Shown: positions 35,342-45,722 of the stretch, piece after piece | Layout: each line of letters opens with the position of its first letter | How positions within the stretch are numbered: the first letter of the stretch is position 1 | DNA from: Hyphomicrobiaceae bacterium | GTDB lineage: Bacteria; Pseudomonadota; Alphaproteobacteria; Rhizobiales; Xanthobacteraceae | Reading direction: 5' to 3' | Assembly: GCA_021324465.1 (NCBI GenBank) | Contig: JAJPJB010000064.1 | Coordinates: 1 to 64,000, forward strand | Length of the DNA stretch: 64,000 nucleotides | Made by a program: the position numbers and the translations under genes | The notes under the pieces: model-generated | Told to the model about the DNA's origin: nothing | Database searches by the model: none | The model's input: the letters and a program-made list of their open reading frames with translations, nothing else

Positions 35342-36187
35342 ATGCGTTGGGTCCTCCGTGCTGTGTTCTTGATCGCGCTTGCGCCGAGCGCCGCCGCAGC
35401 CGATCTCGACGTTCTGCGCGGCTCCCAGATTCCGGTGGGCCCGGCGCGGTTCACCCGTTGGGAAGGCTTCTACGCCGGCGGTCAATTCAATTTTTCAAGC
35501 AGCAATGTCGATTTTTCCAAAGCGACCCAGCCGCTGATTGCCGACAGCCTGCAGCAGACAGCGCTCTTGAACGTCATTCATCCGGACCTTTTCATCACGC
35601 TCGGCAACAACAACAATTCGACGGCCACCGGCTTCGGCGGCTTCGCCGGTTACAACACGCAATGGCAGGATTTGGTGCTGGGCGTCGAGGCCAACTACAT
35701 CCACGCCCCGTTCACGACGGTAGCGACAGGTACTCCGGTGAGCCGCGTTGCGTCGGCCGGCGGATCGCTCTACTCGGTCAATGTTACCGGTACCGGCTCG
35801 CTTTCGATGACCGATTTTGGCTCGCTGCGGGGACGCGTGGGGTATGTCTTCGGCAACTTCTTGCCGTACGGTTTTGCCGGCTTCGCCATGGGGCTCGGCA
35901 GCTACAGCATCACCGCGGATGTTTCCGGTCAGCAGAATTCGTCCAGCAGCAATCAGGTTGTACCGTGCACGCCGAACGGCACAACCTGTATCAATTACGA
36001 TTTCCCCTCCAGCACTGGAAAAACCTCAAACCTGTTCTACGGTTTCGCCGTCGGCGGTGGTTTTGACTGGGCGCTGACGCAGAACATATTCGTGCGCGGT
36101 GAATATGAGTTCTTGCAGTTTGCGCCGGTGGCCAACATTCTCGCCAAGATTTCCAGCGCCCGCGTCGGCGCTGGCTTCAAATTCTAA
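35342..36187 (+). CDS. Outer membrane beta-barrel protein
   Basis: From the ATG at 35342, 281 residues, second of two neighbouring OMP genes. The signal peptide MRWVLRAVFLIALAPSAAAA is followed by a rhizobial OMP start WEGFYAGGQFNFSSSN near residue 40. The strands ATGFGGFAGYNTQWQDLVLG and LRGRVGYVFGNFLPYGFAGF are typical of the Omp25/RopB-like barrel, and the final strand AKISSARVGAGFKF ends in Phe, the usual BAM-recognition residue. It is not a close copy of the 34269 protein. Longer upstream codons (35300) lack support. A weak hairpin follows the stop. Confidence 0.82.
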   Translation: MRWVLRAVFLIALAPSAAAADLDVLRGSQIPVGPARFTRWEGFYAGGQFNFSSSNVDFSKATQPLIADSLQQTALLNVIHPDLFITLGNNNNSTATGFGGFAGYNTQWQDLVLGVEANYIHAPFTTVATGTPVSRVASAGGSLYSVNVTGTGSLSMTDFGSLRGRVGYVFGNFLPYGFAGFAMGLGSYSITADVSGQQNSSSSNQVVPCTPNGTTCINYDFPSSTGKTSNLFYGFAVGGGFDWALTQNIFVRGEYEFLQFAPVANILAKISSARVGAGFKF

Positions 36188-36215
36188 GCTACGATTTGCA
36201 GAGCCCTTTCAGGCG

Positions 36216-36233
36216 CTCCGTAATAATACGGAG
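36216..36233 (+). terminator. Weak hairpin after the second outer membrane gene
   Basis: CTCCGT (36216-36221) pairs with ACGGAG (36228-36233) around a 6-base AATAAT loop. There is no U-run beyond TGGTCTT. It may be a short terminator between the outer membrane gene and the serC promoter. Confidence 0.3.
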
Positions 36234-36253
36234 TGGTCTTGCACTGGTAGCGC

Positions 36254-36281
36254 TTGACGGCGCGCCCGCGAATCCTTAATT
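36254..36281 (+). promoter_or_regulatory. Candidate promoter of serC-serA
   Basis: TTGACG (36254-36259) is followed by TTAATT (36276-36281) after 16 bases. Transcription would start about 36288, almost at the serC leader stem. Confidence 0.4.
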
Positions 36282-36290
36282 GCGACGGCG

Positions 36291-36335
36291 GGACACCCCT
36301 CCCCAACGAGGGGCGGCTATCTGGAAGGGTAGATC
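36291..36335 (+). ncRNA. serC leader-like RNA element
   Basis: Two adjacent stem-loops end at the serC ATG. Stem 1 pairs CCCCTC (36296-36301) with GAGGGG (36308-36313), loop CCCAAC. Stem 2 pairs CTATC (36317-36321) with GGTAG (36328-36332), with a TGGAAG loop that exposes the ribosome site. This matches the serC motif (Rfam serC leader) described for alphaproteobacterial serC-serA operons. The family is recalled from the literature, and the ligand, if any, is unknown. It may act as a translational switch. Confidence 0.65.
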
Positions 36336-37508
<1,173 letters not shown>

Positions 37509-37523
37509 TTCACTGCTTCGGCC

Positions 37524-37620
37524 CGTCATCCCGAGGTGCCCACCGAAGGTCGGCCTCCAAGGATGAACGACCGGGCGGGCGTCCCCCGAGGCTCGCTTCG
37601 CTCGCACCTCAGGACAACGA
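37524..37620. repeat. Intergenic palindromic repeat between serC and serA
   Basis: It opens with CGTCATCCCGAGGTG and closes with CACCTCAGGACAACGA, near reverse complements. The inner part carries GAGGCTCGCTTCGCTCGCACCTC, a phrase typical of a Bradyrhizobium-type repeat. It is transcribed inside the serC-serA unit, so it forms a large mRNA hairpin there. Confidence 0.65.
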
Positions 37621-37637
37621 CAGGATAGGACATCACC

Positions 37638-39224
37638 ATGACACCCAGCGTCCTGATTTCCGATGCGCTCTCGCCGGCCGCGGTTGCGATCTTCAAGGAT
37701 CGCGGCTTGAGGGTCGAATTCCAGCCAACTCTCGGCAAGGACAAGGAGAAGCTGGCGGAGACGATCGGCGGCTTTGACGGGCTTGCCATCCGCTCCGCCA
37801 CCAAAGTCACCGCAAAACTTCTGGAAAAGGCAAACGGCCTGAAGGTCATCGGCCGCGCCGGCATTGGCGTCGATAACGTCGATATTCCGGGCGCGACCGC
37901 GCGCGGTATCATCGTGATGAACACGCCTTTCGGCAATTCGATCACCACGGCCGAACACGCGATCACGCTGATGCTGTCGCTCGCTCGGCAAATTCCGGAA
38001 GCCGATGCTTCGACCCGCGCCGGCAAATGGGAGAAGAACAAATTTCTCGGCGTCGAGATTTTCGGCAAGACGCTTGGCATCATCGGCTGCGGCAATATCG
38101 GGTCGATCGTCGCCGATCGCGCGATCGGACTGAAGATGAAGGTGATCGCCTATGACCCCTACCTGTCGGTCGAGCGCGCCCTCCATTTGGGCGTCGAGAA
38201 AGTCGAACTCGATGAGCTGTTGCGCCGCGCCGATTTCATCACCCTGCACACGCCGCTCACCGACAAAACCCGCAACATCATTAACGCGCAGGCACTCGGC
38301 CGCACCAAAAAAGGTGTCCGCCTCATCAATTGCGCCCGCGGCGAACTGATCGAAGAAGCAGCCTTGCTCGAAGCGCTCAAGTCCGGCCATGTCGCCGGTG
38401 CCGCGCTCGACGTATTCCGCGAAGAGCCGCCGCCCCCCAGCCCGCTGTTCGAATTGCCGAACGTGGTGTGCACGCCGCATCTTGGCGCTTCGACCACCGA
38501 AGCGCAGGAGAATGTCGCCCTGCAGGTCGCCGAGCAGATGTCGGACTATCTGTTGCGCGGCGCCATCACCAATGCGGTCAATTTTCCCTCGATCAGCGCC
38601 GAGGAGGCGCCGAAGCTCAAGCCTTTCATCGCACTTGCCGAGAAGCTCGGCTCGTTTGCCGGCCAGCTCACCGAGACCGGTATCAGAAAGGTGCAGATCG
38701 CATTTGCCGGCGGCGTTGCGCATATGAACACGAAAGCACTGACCTCGGCCGCCATCGCTGGCCTGCTGCGTCCCATGCTGCAAGAGGTCAATGTCGTCTC
38801 GGCGCCGGTCGTGGCCAAGGAACGCGGCATTGCCGTCGAGGAGACGCGGCGCGAAGTGCAGAGCGATTACGAGAGCCTGATCACCGTGACCGTGGTGACC
38901 GACCGGCAGACGCGCTCGGTCTCAGGCACCGTCTATGCCGACGGACGGCCGCGCATCATCGACATCAAGGGCATCCGCATGGATGCCGAGTTCGGGCCGT
39001 CGATGCTCTACGTCACCAACCAGGACAAGCCTGGCTTTGTCGGCCGCTTTGCCACCGTGCTCGGAAGCGCCGGCATCAATATCGCGACCTTCCATCTTGG
39101 CCGCGAGTCGGCGGGCGGCAACGCTATTGCGCTGGTCGAAATCGATGGCGCGGTACCGCCGGAAGTACTGGCCGAGGTGCAGAAGATTCCGAACGTCCAG
39201 CAGGTCAAGCCGCTGCGGTTCTGA
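37638..39224 (+). CDS. serA: D-3-phosphoglycerate dehydrogenase
   Basis: SerA oxidises 3-phosphoglycerate, the entry to serine synthesis. The 528-residue long form has the N-terminal substrate half (ATKVTAKLLEKANGLKVIGRAG), the NAD loop LGIIGCGNIGSIVADRA near residue 150, the catalytic Arg in INCARGELI near residue 235, and the His in VCTPHLGAST near residue 283. It then has an intervening domain and a C-terminal ACT domain (NQDKPGFVGRFATVLGSAGI) for serine feedback. Its stop and the stop of the EamA gene on the other strand abut with no gap. Confidence 0.98.
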   Translation: MTPSVLISDALSPAAVAIFKDRGLRVEFQPTLGKDKEKLAETIGGFDGLAIRSATKVTAKLLEKANGLKVIGRAGIGVDNVDIPGATARGIIVMNTPFGNSITTAEHAITLMLSLARQIPEADASTRAGKWEKNKFLGVEIFGKTLGIIGCGNIGSIVADRAIGLKMKVIAYDPYLSVERALHLGVEKVELDELLRRADFITLHTPLTDKTRNIINAQALGRTKKGVRLINCARGELIEEAALLEALKSGHVAGAALDVFREEPPPPSPLFELPNVVCTPHLGASTTEAQENVALQVAEQMSDYLLRGAITNAVNFPSISAEEAPKLKPFIALAEKLGSFAGQLTETGIRKVQIAFAGGVAHMNTKALTSAAIAGLLRPMLQEVNVVSAPVVAKERGIAVEETRREVQSDYESLITVTVVTDRQTRSVSGTVYADGRPRIIDIKGIRMDAEFGPSMLYVTNQDKPGFVGRFATVLGSAGINIATFHLGRESAGGNAIALVEIDGAVPPEVLAEVQKIPNVQQVKPLRF

Positions 39225-40142
39225 TTATCGTCGCGTCGCGATCGTGATGCCGGCGAAGACCAGCATGTAGCCGATGGCGTGAAACAGCTCGAAGCGCTCG
39301 CCGAGCAGAAGGATCGCCAGCACCGATCCGAATACCGGGACCAGATGCATGAACGGTGCCGCGCGGTTGGCGCCGATCAGCTCGATGCCACGATTGAGGA
39401 ACAGGTAACCAAGCAGCGAGGGAAAGATGCAGATATAGATGAAGCTTGCCACGCTTTCCGCGTCGAATATGAAAGTTGCTCCTCGCGCAAGCTCCAGCGC
39501 CATTGCCGGCAGAAGCAGGACGGCCCCGATTCCCATTCCGACGGCGAGGAACGAGAGCGGATGAATGTCCGGCCGCTTGCGCAGCATCGCCGTGTAGAAG
39601 GCATAGATTAGAAGCGCTATCACAAACCAGATGTCGCCGCGATTGAAATCGATGCTCAATAAAATATCGAGGCTGCCGTGGCAGATGATCACGACGACGC
39701 CAGAAAGCGACAGGCAAATGCCGCCGGCCTGCCGCAGCGTCAGCTGGTCGCGAAACAAGATAAATGACCACAAGGCGACGAACAGCGGCGCGACCGATTG
39801 CAGCAACAGCCCGTTGATCGCCGTGGTGTATTGCAGGCCGTAATAAGCCATCGTGTTGTAGGCCGAGAAACCGGTCAGCGCGAGAAAGGCGAGCAGGAGA
39901 GCGCGCTTGCGGATGAGCGGCCAATCGCGCGCGAGGTGCCGCGCGGCCACAGGCAGCAACAGGGCAGTAGCGCCGCCCCAGCGAATGACCGAGAGCGTGA
40001 TCGGCGGAACGTGGCCGGCAATGAACCGACCGATGACAACATTGCCGGCCCAAAATAGCGAGGTCAGCGAAAGCAGCAGATAGATGCGACGTGGGCTCGC
40101 GGCTTGTGCCCCCGGCATGACGGCGCAGTCCTTGTTGTCCAC
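39225..40142 (-). CDS. EamA-family (DMT) transporter
   Basis: A 305-residue inner membrane protein with ten predicted helices made of two EamA repeats. The repeats begin LLLSLTSLFWAGNVVIGRFI near residue 19 and LIYAFYTAMLRKRPDIHPL near residue 183. Family glycine- and proline-containing helix ends (FLALTGFSAYNTMAYYGLQY) are visible. Substrates of this family include amino acids, drugs and metabolites, and none can be chosen here. It is alone, convergent with serA with zero spacing and divergent from purA. Confidence 0.88.
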   Translation of the reverse strand: MDNKDCAVMPGAQAASPRRIYLLLSLTSLFWAGNVVIGRFIAGHVPPITLSVIRWGGATALLLPVAARHLARDWPLIRKRALLLAFLALTGFSAYNTMAYYGLQYTTAINGLLLQSVAPLFVALWSFILFRDQLTLRQAGGICLSLSGVVVIICHGSLDILLSIDFNRGDIWFVIALLIYAFYTAMLRKRPDIHPLSFLAVGMGIGAVLLLPAMALELARGATFIFDAESVASFIYICIFPSLLGYLFLNRGIELIGANRAAPFMHLVPVFGSVLAILLLGERFELFHAIGYMLVFAGITIATRR

Positions 40143-40471
40143 AAGTTACGGGGCGCAGGAGCTAGCCTGGAATAGGACTATCGACCAGTGCCGGACCGAC
40201 ATGCCGCCAACACCCCCTCGCATCAGATTGGCTCTGTCCTTGCCGCCAGCAAAGCCAAATTTGCCGCAGAATGCGCCCCGCCTGGCCGCATGCGCGCCAC
40301 AGCCCTGACAGCGAATTGCCCGTCACGCCAATGACTTGAGGGAACTGATGGGTCCCAGACGGAGCCGGTTTTCCTTGCGTCCGACCCCCGCATCCATTAT
40401 CCGGAACAGTCGGCTAAGGCCGATATCCTATTCATCTCAACTGTTATCGGGGCTTTTGGGGATAATTCCTC
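40143..40471. other. 329-base divergent gap between the EamA gene and purA
   Basis: No gene is supported. It must hold promoters for both flanking genes. Close to purA, TTATC (40442-ish) and GGATAA flank a G-rich run, a small inverted repeat with five-base arms. Other parts show nothing clear. Confidence 0.4.
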
Positions 40472-41764
40472 ATGGCAAATGTTGTCGTGGTCGGCTCCCA
40501 ATGGGGGGACGAGGGCAAGGGCAAGATCGTGGACTGGCTCTCCGAGCAGGCCGACATCGTTGTCCGGTTCCAGGGCGGCCATAATGCCGGCCACACGCTT
40601 GTCATTAACGGCGTCACTTACAAGCTGTCGCTTCTGCCCTCGGGCGTGGTACGGCCGGGCAAGCTCTCGGTGATCGGCAACGGCGTGGTGCTGGACCCGC
40701 ACGCTCTGCTCAACGAGATCGCGCAGCTCAAGAGGCAGGGTGTCAGCGTCACGCCTGAAAACCTGCGTATCGCCGAGAATACCGCGCTCATTCTGCCGCT
40801 GCATCGCGAACTCGACGCGATTCGCGAATCGGCGAGTGCGGCGCTGCGAATCGGTACCACGCGGCGCGGCATCGGGCCGGCTTATGAAGACAAAGTCGGC
40901 CGCCGCGCTATCCGCCTGATGGATCTCGCCGATGGTGCGACGCTTGATCGCAAGGTCGAGCGGCTGCTTACGCATCATAACGCGCTGCGCAAAGGCCTGG
41001 GCCTGCCGGTCATCGATGCCGCCGAGGTGCGCAAAGAGCTGATCAGCGTGGCGCCGCAGGTTTTGCCCTACATGGATTCGGTGTGGTCGTTGCTGGAACA
41101 AAAGCGCCGCGAGGGCAAGCGCATCTTGTTTGAAGGCGCGCAGGGCGCCCTGCTCGATGTCGATCATGGCACCTATCCATTTGTCACGTCCTCGAATACG
41201 GTAGCAGCGCAGGCGGCGACGGGATCTGGGCTCGGACCAGGCGCGATCGGCTATGTGCTCGGCATATGCAAAGCCTATACGACGCGTGTCGGCGAGGGTC
41301 CGTTTCCGACCGAGCAGAAAAACGAGATCGGCCGTATGCTGGGTGAGCGCGGCAAGGAATTCGGCGTCGTAACCGGCCGGCCCCGGCGTTGCGGCTGGTT
41401 CGACGCGGTATTGGTGCGGCAGACCGTACGCACCAGCGGCATTCATGGCCTTGCTTTGACCAAGCTCGACATTCTCGATGGCTTCGATGAGATCAAAGTC
41501 TGTACCGGCTACCGGCTGGCCGGCCGCGAGATCGATTATTTGCCAGCAAGCGAGCATGCGCAGGAGCAGGTCGAGCCCATCTACGAGACCATCGACGGCT
41601 GGCGGGAGCGGACGGCGCATGCCCGTTCATGGGCTGATTTACCGGCTCAGGCGATCAAGTATGTCCGCCGGATCGAAGAGCTGATCGGATGTTCCGCCGC
41701 GCTGTTATCAACAAGCCCGGAGCGCGAGGACACGATCCTCATGCAAAATCCCTTCGAAGCCTAA
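40472..41764 (+). CDS. purA: Adenylosuccinate synthetase
   Basis: PurA joins IMP and aspartate using GTP in AMP synthesis. The 430 residues start with the P-loop and catalytic block [18 protein letters not shown], followed by [13 protein letters not shown] near residue 34. IMP-binding [17 protein letters not shown] is near residue 128, [18 protein letters not shown] near residue 220, and the Arg/GTP block [12 protein letters not shown] near residue 305. The start is the ATG at 40472. The next gene follows 37 bases after the stop. Confidence 0.98.
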   Translation: MANVVVVGSQWGDEGKGKIVDWLSEQADIVVRFQGGHNAGHTLVINGVTYKLSLLPSGVVRPGKLSVIGNGVVLDPHALLNEIAQLKRQGVSVTPENLRIAENTALILPLHRELDAIRESASAALRIGTTRRGIGPAYEDKVGRRAIRLMDLADGATLDRKVERLLTHHNALRKGLGLPVIDAAEVRKELISVAPQVLPYMDSVWSLLEQKRREGKRILFEGAQGALLDVDHGTYPFVTSSNTVAAQAATGSGLGPGAIGYVLGICKAYTTRVGEGPFPTEQKNEIGRMLGERGKEFGVVTGRPRRCGWFDAVLVRQTVRTSGIHGLALTKLDILDGFDEIKVCTGYRLAGREIDYLPASEHAQEQVEPIYETIDGWRERTAHARSWADLPAQAIKYVRRIEELIGCSAALLSTSPEREDTILMQNPFEA

Positions 41765-41801
41765 GATGCAACTTCTGTGAGTCGAGCGTAAACTCGTAAA
41801 G

Positions 41802-43430
41802 ATGGCAGACTATCACCCGCTCATCGCCCGCGCCGTCGACGGGCTCGGTACCAGCTCTGGCGAAGCCCGCCGGGCGCTCTATGAGCGGGCCCGAGCCGCG
41901 CTGGTGTCGCAGTTGCGCTCGATCGACCCGCCTCTTTCGGAAGCCGACATTACCCGCGAGCGCTTGGCGCTCGAGGACGCGATCCGCAAAGTCGAGGCGG
42001 AGACCGTGCGCAGGGCGCGCGCCGAGCCGCGTCCGGCCGCGCCGCCTTTGCGGCCGAACCCGCCAAGCGCACGTGTGCAAACGGCTTCCCCATTTCCGCC
42101 GGCAGGGCCCCAGCCGGCACCGCGGCGCGAACGCACGGCGCCGCACCTCAGTGAAGCGCCGGCCGCACCGCGCTCCGAAAGGCTGCGCCGCGATGCGTCG
42201 GCGCCGCTCCCGAACGAAGTTCCAGAAGATGCACCCGCTCCGCCCGGTCAATCGACAGCGCGCAGCCGGCTCCTCAATGCGCGCAGCTTTCCTCCGCCGC
42301 GTGACGGACTGCGCGGCCTGCGCAATGTGATCCACGACGTCGACGACCTCGGCACGGCTTCGGCGAAAGCCGCGAAATCGGCGCGCGACACGCGCGCCTC
42401 CTATGGGGCGCGGCCGCCACGCTACGATGCGGACGAGGACGATACGGCGGCGCCACACAACCGGATCGAGCCACATTTCGACGACGACACATCCGATGTT
42501 ATCGACGCAGCGCCGCGGCTGCGCTCACTCGAGCCGTCCTATGATTTCGAGGACGAAGAGACGACCTTTCCGCCGCCCGCAACACCGCCGCAAGCGGGAC
42601 ATGACCTCGACGAGGACCACTATGCCGAGCCGCGGCCGCCGCGCTCTTATCGCGGTATCGCCCGGCTCGCCATCGTGCTCGTCATCTTCGCCGGGCTTGC
42701 CGCGACGATCTCGTGGCAATGGTCAAACATCACCTATGTCTATCAGTTTGTGTCCCATATGCGCTCGCGGCAGAGTGCCACGACGCAGGCGCCGACGGCA
42801 GAACCGAAATTCTCCGGCCGCGTGCCGCAAGAGCAAGGTCCCGGGCAGGCGCCCGGCACGCGCGCCAGCACCAACCAGGCGGGTCCCGCGGTCGCCCAGC
42901 GCGTCGTGCTTTATGAAGAGGATCCGAACGATCCGCAGGGCAAGCAATATGTCGGCTCGGCGGTCTGGCGCACTGAAACCGTCTCGCCCGGGACCGGCCT
43001 CGCGCCGGAGCTGCAGGTGCGCGCCGACATCGAAATTCCGGAGCGGCACATCACGGCGACTTGGACGCTGCGGCGAAATACCGACAAGGCGCTTCCGGCC
43101 AGCCACACGATCGAGATCATGTTCAACCTGCCCCCGGATTTCCCCGGCGGCGGCGTCGCCAATGTGCCTGGGGTTTTAATGAAGGAATCCGAGCAAGCGC
43201 GCGGCACGCCGCTCGCCGGCCTTGCCGTCAAAGTCACCAATGGATTTTTCCTGATCGGCCTTTCTGCCGTTGACGCCGATCTGCAGCGCAATATTCAATT
43301 GCTCAAACAACGGCCATGGTTCGACATTCCGATCGTCTATAACAACGGCGGACGCGCCATTCTGGCGCTCGAAAAGGGCCCGCCCGGAGATCGCGCTTTC
43401 GCCGATGCCTTTGCGGCCTGGGGGAACTAG
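41802..43430 (+). CDS. Membrane protein of unknown function
   Basis: A 542-residue protein I cannot name. The N-terminal 60 residues are helical (YHPLIARAVDGLGTSSGEAR then RARAALVSQLRSIDPPLSE). A long Pro/Arg/Ala/Asp-rich, probably disordered region follows to about residue 280. One membrane helix (IARLAIVLVIFAGLAATISW) lies near residues 283-305, then a periplasmic domain with VVLYEEDPNDPQGKQYVGSA and a beta-rich end (FFLIGLSAVDADLQRNIQLL). One-helix anchoring and disorder suggest a scaffold. Similar proteins occur beside purA in Bradyrhizobium-type genomes. Confidence 0.8.
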   Translation: MADYHPLIARAVDGLGTSSGEARRALYERARAALVSQLRSIDPPLSEADITRERLALEDAIRKVEAETVRRARAEPRPAAPPLRPNPPSARVQTASPFPPAGPQPAPRRERTAPHLSEAPAAPRSERLRRDASAPLPNEVPEDAPAPPGQSTARSRLLNARSFPPPRDGLRGLRNVIHDVDDLGTASAKAAKSARDTRASYGARPPRYDADEDDTAAPHNRIEPHFDDDTSDVIDAAPRLRSLEPSYDFEDEETTFPPPATPPQAGHDLDEDHYAEPRPPRSYRGIARLAIVLVIFAGLAATISWQWSNITYVYQFVSHMRSRQSATTQAPTAEPKFSGRVPQEQGPGQAPGTRASTNQAGPAVAQRVVLYEEDPNDPQGKQYVGSAVWRTETVSPGTGLAPELQVRADIEIPERHITATWTLRRNTDKALPASHTIEIMFNLPPDFPGGGVANVPGVLMKESEQARGTPLAGLAVKVTNGFFLIGLSAVDADLQRNIQLLKQRPWFDIPIVYNNGGRAILALEKGPPGDRAFADAFAAWGN

Positions 43431-43501
43431 ACGGCGGTCGTAGGAGCGTTGCGCCGGTGCGCCGGCCGGGATTGGGGTTTTGGGTGAGGGCACCGGGGAA
43501 G

Positions 43502-44503
43502 ATGAGCGCATCCGACGCCAGCAGGCCGAAGTCGAAGGTGAACGCGCATATCGCTTCGGCGCTGCGTACGCTCGACACGGAGTCCGGCGGACTAGCGGCG
43601 CTCTCCGCCGCCATGGCGGACGGACTTGGCGCGCCTTTCGTCGCCGCGGTCGAGACCATTCGCGATGCGCGGGGCCGCGTTATCGTCACCGGCATGGGCA
43701 AGTCCGGCCATGTCGCGCGCAAGATCGCGGCGACCCTGGCCTCGACCGGAACGCCCGCTTTCTTCGTCCATGCCGCCGACGCAAGTCACGGCGACCTCGG
43801 CATGATCACGTCGGACGACGTGATGCTGGCGCTGTCCTGGTCGGGCGAAACTGAAGAGCTCAAGGATCTGATCACATATTCGCGCCGCTTCCGCATTGCA
43901 CTGATCGCCGTGACGGTGAACGCCGACAGCACGCTGGGCCAGGCCGCCGACATTGTCTTGACGTTACCGGCCGCGCGCGAGGCCTGCCCGCATAATCTCG
44001 CGCCGACGACATCATCGCTGATGCAGCTTGCGCTCGGCGACGCGCTGGCCATGGCGCTTTTGGAAAGCCGAGGCTTCACCGCGCTCGACTTCGGCGTGTT
44101 TCATCCCGGCGGCAAGCTCGGTGCCGCGTTGAAATTTGTGCGGGATGTCATGCATCCGGGCGACGCGGTGCCATTGATCCGGCGCGGCGCTCCGATGCCG
44201 GAAGCGATCGTTGAAATGTCCGCCAAAGGCTTCGGTTGCGTGGCCGTCACCGACAATAACGGCAAGCTTGCCGGCATGATCACCGACGGCGACTTGCGCC
44301 GTCACATGCGTGCCGACCTTCTGCAAGCACCGGTCGACGCGGTGATGACGAAGACGCCGAAAACAGTTCGGCCCGATCAGCTGGCGAGCGAGGCCTTGCA
44401 GGTTCTCAATGCGTCGAAAATCACCGCGCTGATTGTCGTCGAGCAAGGCCAACCGGTCGGTATCGTGCATTTCCACGATCTGCTGCGCGCCGGCGTGGCG
44501 TGA
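43502..44503 (+). CDS. kdsD: Arabinose-5-phosphate isomerase KdsD/KpsF family
   Basis: KdsD converts ribulose-5-phosphate to arabinose-5-phosphate, the first step to KDO for LPS. The 333 residues from the ATG at 43502 hold a SIS domain with VIVTGMGKSGHVARKIAATL near residue 60 and SHGDLGMITSDDVMLALSWS near residue 95. Two CBS domains follow (VMHPGDAVPLI; VMTKTPKTVR). A GGGGAAG site lies very near the ATG. The frame begins at 43457, but those codons are not conserved. It opens the envelope-sugar part of the window. Confidence 0.93.
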   Translation: MSASDASRPKSKVNAHIASALRTLDTESGGLAALSAAMADGLGAPFVAAVETIRDARGRVIVTGMGKSGHVARKIAATLASTGTPAFFVHAADASHGDLGMITSDDVMLALSWSGETEELKDLITYSRRFRIALIAVTVNADSTLGQAADIVLTLPAAREACPHNLAPTTSSLMQLALGDALAMALLESRGFTALDFGVFHPGGKLGAALKFVRDVMHPGDAVPLIRRGAPMPEAIVEMSAKGFGCVAVTDNNGKLAGMITDGDLRRHMRADLLQAPVDAVMTKTPKTVRPDQLASEALQVLNASKITALIVVEQGQPVGIVHFHDLLRAGVA

Positions 44504-44541
44504 TGCGCGACGCCCGTGGATGGCAACATAAGGGTAGCGCT

Positions 44542-44949
44542 CTAATAGAGCCCGCCTCGCGTGACGCTCGCGTCGTCGGGCGGCGCGGCAGTGACAGCCT
44601 CAGGCTGGACATTTTCCTGCTGGATAGTCTGCTGCGGGGGCACGGACTGAACGCGGCCGACATGGACTTTGCCGCCTCCGGCTTTTTCGGTGGGGACGCT
44701 GCCGGCCTGTGTCTCCGCCACCGCGGCAGCTGCGCCGGCTGCCGCGGCAGCAGCGGACGGCGCCGGCGGAGCTTCACCGTGGGCGATGAATTCTTCATAG
44801 CCGGGAGCGCCGGGACGCGGTGGTGCATCGGGAGGCAGCCCGCCGGCCCAATGCGGCCAATGATCAGCAACAAAGCCGCCGCAGGAGCCGAGCATTGGCG
44901 CAAGCCACAGCACGGCAGCCGCCGCGGCAAGCGAGCGCTTGCGGATCAT
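44542..44949 (-). CDS. Putative lipoprotein, Pro/Ala-rich
   Basis: From the ATG at 44949, 135 residues start MIRKRSLAAAAAVLWLAPMLGSCGG. Basic residues, a hydrophobic core and a lipobox LGSC with the cysteine near residue 23 make a lipoprotein signal. The rest is Pro/Ala-rich, with a conserved-looking block HWPHWAGGLPPDAPPRPGAP. A longer start at 44988 would add 13 residues before the signal. Its function is unknown; it converges with kdsD. Similar proteins occur with this neighbour in Bradyrhizobium-type genomes. Confidence 0.7.
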   Translation of the reverse strand: MIRKRSLAAAAAVLWLAPMLGSCGGFVADHWPHWAGGLPPDAPPRPGAPGYEEFIAHGEAPPAPSAAAAAAGAAAAVAETQAGSVPTEKAGGGKVHVGRVQSVPPQQTIQQENVQPEAVTAAPPDDASVTRGGLY

Positions 44950-45064
44950 GGCTGCCGCCCGATCATCGGGCCCACGCGGCGTTTGCATCGCGCGACGTTA
45001 ACCATCCTGTCAGATCGCACAATCGATCAATAGCGTACCGCAATATCAGGTGCCGGGTAGCGTC

Positions 45065-45646
45065 ATGTCTTGCTCTCCCCTTACGACACCTTGCTCGCCG
45101 CGAACCGCTTTAGAATACAGATCTCTGTCCCTACAACCGGCGAAGCCCTCCCCCAGATGGCGAGATTTCGTGGCGGGACTGTGGTCGCGGTGGCGTATCT
45201 TTCATCGTCCTGCCTTGTTGCCGAGGGTCGCGCGTCGCCTTGCATTGGTCGTGATCTTGGCCGCGACTTTGGCCGTTTTGCCCGGATGCAGCGAGATCGC
45301 CCAATCGCGCAATGCGGTGCCGCCGCCAGCCGAGCCGTCCTACGTCACGCTTGCCGCCAATTATCTTCAGTCCGTCCTGAAAGACGTTCGTTCATACGAT
45401 GGATTTGAGATTTCCGCGCCGCGCTGGGTCGATACGATCAAGGGCTGGACCTGGCTCACATGCGTGCGCTTTAACGATCACGGCCATGCGCGCATTTATG
45501 CGATCTTCATTGTCGACAATGCCGTCGCCGATGCGCGTTATGCGGTGGGCACCGACAAATGCGAAGCGCAAAGCTATGCGCAGTTCGATCTGATATCAGG
45601 TGCGCTGGGACAGCCGACCGCGCCCGTACAGCCGCCGCTCTATTAG
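45065..45646 (+). CDS. Putative membrane-anchored or lipoprotein of unknown function
   Basis: A protein of 193 residues from the ATG at 45065; a GTG at 45050 is also in frame. A basic stretch of about 55 residues precedes a hydrophobic segment RRLALVVILAATLAVLPGCSE. If translation really starts closer to it, for example at a TTG near 45214, the segment would be a lipoprotein signal with lipobox LPGC. The C-terminal domain (SYVTLAANYLQSVLKDVRSY; WLTCVRFNDHGHARIYAIFI) looks like a compact periplasmic fold. No family is recognised. Confidence 0.6.
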   Translation: MSCSPLTTPCSPRTALEYRSLSLQPAKPSPRWRDFVAGLWSRWRIFHRPALLPRVARRLALVVILAATLAVLPGCSEIAQSRNAVPPPAEPSYVTLAANYLQSVLKDVRSYDGFEISAPRWVDTIKGWTWLTCVRFNDHGHARIYAIFIVDNAVADARYAVGTDKCEAQSYAQFDLISGALGQPTAPVQPPLY

Positions 45647-45722
45647 CCGTCATGCGGTTTCGTTATCTTGATCTTGTTGTTTCGCTTGCTCCAATGAGTC
45701 GGATTTGCTCTCAGGCCATGCC

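Noticed and set aside
40397-41620. 407-codon frame antisense to purA
   Set aside because: No domain, and purA on the other strand is certain.
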